In this document: positions 62,801 through 64,000 of the stretch, piece by piece
Layout: each line of letters starts with the position of its first letter
How positions within the stretch are numbered: the first letter of the stretch is position 1
NCBI GenBank assembly: GCA_023213315.1
Contig: JAKCPI010009403.1
Span: 62,001 to 126,000, forward strand
Direction of reading: 5' to 3'
Source: Euborellia annulipes
Taxonomy: Eukaryota; Arthropoda; Insecta; Dermaptera; Anisolabididae
Length of the DNA stretch: 64,000 nucleotides
Made by a program: the position numbers and the translations under genes
Notes under the pieces: model-generated
Told to the model about the DNA's origin: nothing
Seen by the model: the letters and a program-made list of their open reading frames with translations, nothing else
Database searches by the model: none

Positions 62801-64000
62801 ATTCGATTTCTTTATGATTACTTGGTCTGTTTTGAGAATTTAAATTTTTTGTTTTATTTGATGATATGGGATAGGAAGGCAAAGTTTTAAAACCGTCTGC
62901 TTTAATCAATTGCAAATTGAAAGCTTAATTAAAAGTGAAATGCACTTTTTGACAATTTTGTTTCCCTGGATATTACAATGCGATTAAATACCCCTTCTTC
63001 CGGGATGCCATTCTTCTTTATTGTGAACAGATAAAATCCAGGCTCCAGGCGGCTTATTTATTTATACCATTATATCAAAATGAGTTAAACAAATTCATCG
63101 GACTGCCTGGGGCCCGAAACCCTCCCTTTCACTATTTGCCCTGGGCTTCGTTATTGAAAATAACACATTAACCTCTTTTTCTTTTTCGGTCCTGTACCGT
63201 ACTTTTAAATAATTTTCTATTCTTTTTATAAAAAGAAAATCTATTCTTATTGAAATAATTAATTATTATACTGGCTGTGAGTATTAACTAAAGTTGTGTG
63301 GAAAGGAGTCAGCCAAGGAAAATAAAAAATCAATTTATTATGGGTAACAGCCTTCGGCTGCGCCTTTTTGTACAGTGAGGGACAATATAAAGTCCCATCC
63401 ATGCGTTTTCTATTTATGATTATTTCATTTTTTTTTTATAAAAGAAAATGAAAATCTTCATTGGGAATTTTCTAGGTTTGAACCATGAAAGTTTCCATTA
63501 AAAAATATTATATATTTTTTTAAAAACAATGAAATAATTACAAGTAGAAAACGCATGGGTGGGACTTTATATTGTCCCTCACAGTACATTGTTCGGCTAT
63601 TTCCATGTTGGCACGGAAACGACCTATCACATCTCTGACTGCAGCAGCACATCACGTCTAGTGAAAATGCTGACGGCATCGCACGGCAGGGGAAATTCTA
63701 ACGTCTAGTGCAAATTGACTTTTATAGTTTTTCCCCCTAATTTTGTCCATGAGTGTATTATTTACTTTTGATAAGCATTTCGACTCTTGGGATTTCATCT
63801 TCAGAAGTGAATCAAATAGTGTTTACATATTCATATTGCAAACACCTCATGACTGACCCTTTTTTTATTTAACATATTATTATATTTTTTTTATTTAATA
63901 TATTATATTAATTAATCCGCAAATATTCTTTCAGGGATTTCCTTTTGGGATTGGAGACGGAGGTTTTCATATGTCTTTTGGAATTGGTGCCTTTCCTTTT
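59713..64000 (+). CDS. RNF5/RNF185-like membrane-anchored RING E3 ubiquitin ligase (5' part)
   Basis: Four coding exons (59713-59858, 59934-60065, 62635-62689, 63935 to the window edge) join without a stop into 133 residues. After an acidic, Asp/Lys-rich N-terminus comes a C3HC4 RING with zinc ligands C29, C32, C44, H46, C49, C52, C66 and C69 ([30 protein letters not shown]). The family-typical [16 protein letters not shown] and [12 protein letters not shown] follow, then GFPFG…[14 protein letters not shown]. In this family the RING recruits an E2 and two C-terminal membrane helices anchor the ligase in the ER or mitochondrial outer membrane for quality control. Those helices lie past position 64000. 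RNF5 and RNF185 cannot be told apart here; invertebrates usually have one such gene. Confidence 0.95.
59934..60065 (+). CDS. RNF5-like exon 2
   Basis: It follows a 75-base intron ending TTCTTTAAAG. The first T completes the Cys codon. It carries the second half of the RING and [11 protein letters not shown]. The donor AG|GTAATT splits the Arg codon. Confidence 0.95.
60111..60519. repeat. Foldback element in RNF5-like intron 2
   Basis: The arms TGACTTCAAAAGGAGAGCCG… and inverse are about 65 bases. The left arm contains CTGACTTC…GCCGAAACGTCG, a degraded hammerhead-like motif. A TA run and unassigned sequence lie between the arms. Confidence 0.7.
60805..60930 (-). repeat. SINE-1 tail fragment
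   Basis: AAAAAAACACTCACTTTTTTC, AGTCTTTTGGGCAACTTAGG and GGCATTCTTATTTAAGCC; the head is missing. Confidence 0.65.
61279..61667. mobile_element. hAT-like MITE, sibling of 15997
   Basis: The interior is nearly identical to 15997-16400 (AAATTTCTTCTTTTATTTC, ATTGTGATTTTATTTAAAAT) and has the same right end GTTCCGGCGCCCCTG. The left end is trimmed to GGGGGAACTGG. The flanks TATACATA and CATACATA match at 7 of 8. It lies in RNF5-like intron 2. Confidence 0.8.
61748..61957. repeat. Foldback element in RNF5-like intron 2
   Basis: The arms TGTAGTTGTGGCTGTTGAG… and inverse are about 65 bases. In the loop, GCCTCTATCGAGACCGAAACG (61830-61862) is a degraded version of the hammerhead-like motif. Confidence 0.7.
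61986..62250 (-). repeat. Family A left part with many small deletions
   Basis: It follows the order of 30458-30740 but lacks short pieces at many places, for example around CGCG, AGCTAG, ACACGAAGC and CTAGTAC. Confidence 0.75.
62251..62634. other. RNF5-like intron 2, AT-rich remainder
   Basis: No gene or repeat end recognised. The intron ends with the acceptor GCTCTTTTTTACAG. Confidence 0.4.
62635..62689 (+). CDS. RNF5-like exon 3
   Basis: A 55-base exon: the first A completes Arg, then [18 protein letters not shown]. It ends in phase 0 at a GGA|GTATAT donor that is weaker than the others. Confidence 0.9.
63040..63170 (-). repeat. SINE-1 fragment in RNF5-like intron 3
   Basis: GGCTCCAGGCGGCTTATTTA, the degraded palindrome ACCATTATATCAAAATG, and CGGACTGCCTGGGGCCCGAA. 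Confidence 0.55.
63373..63584. mobile_element. Tc1/mariner-type MITE, 212 bp, TA duplication
   Basis: CAGTGAGGGACAATATAAAG and its inverse form the ends, with inner arm GCGTTTTCTA / TAGAAAACGC. TA is on both sides (63371-63372, 63585-63586). The sequence is unrelated to 14868 apart from CAGTGAG. No transposase. Confidence 0.9.
63935..64000 (+). CDS. RNF5-like exon 4, cut by the window edge
   Basis: The acceptor AATATTCTTTCAG is in phase 0. It reads [12 protein letters not shown] then [10 protein letters not shown] to the last base. The membrane helices and stop lie outside. Confidence 0.95.

Overview
The window is a repeat-dense, AT-rich piece of an animal nuclear genome, most likely an arthropod. 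The evidence is GT-AG introns, an RNF5/RNF185-type RING gene with arthropod-like exons, a Jockey-clade LINE, tRNA-derived SINEs and many hAT and mariner MITEs. There is no bacterial operon structure, CRISPR array or rRNA. Species cannot be fixed from the sequence alone.

Two genes can be supported. At the right edge, plus strand, lie the first four coding exons of an RNF5/RNF185-like membrane-anchored E3 ubiquitin ligase (59713 to beyond 64000). Across the left third, minus strand, lies an unnamed gene with small exons and long repeat-filled introns. Exons at 19436-19527, 17283-17379, 3953-4027 and 1864-2042 have good splice sites and join in one reading frame; a possible last exon is at 1124-1178. 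Further minus-strand candidates at 24780-24874, 34780-34846, 39679-39728 and 40022-40056 are less certain. The 34780, 39679 and 40022 candidates can be joined in phase to the 19436 exon; the 24780 candidate cannot be joined directly after the 34780 one.

The rest is mostly mobile DNA in nested layers. The main structural result is a pair of matching 16-bp hAT-like inverted ends with identical 8-bp target duplications, at 20366 and 31265. They bound a 10.9-kb unit that now contains a second hAT-like element (20428-24320, with its own near-identical 8-bp duplication and a two-level tandem repeat), SINE and Helentron-like copies, a nearly intact Jockey LINE (two ORFs, one frameshift) and the exon-like segment at 24780. 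A sibling of the inner element lies at 55994-57392.

A second theme is a family of 0.6-0.7-kb elements ('family A') with a palindromic left end, a subterminal inverted repeat and a terminal hairpin, which I read as non-autonomous Helentron-like elements. Their terminal motif recurs in otherwise unrelated repeats. A third theme is short foldback elements carrying a hammerhead-like motif ending in CGAAACGTC; one has a 12-bp target duplication. Two SINE families share one architecture (tRNA-like head, central palindrome, common core). Between these lie long AT-rich stretches where I see no gene.
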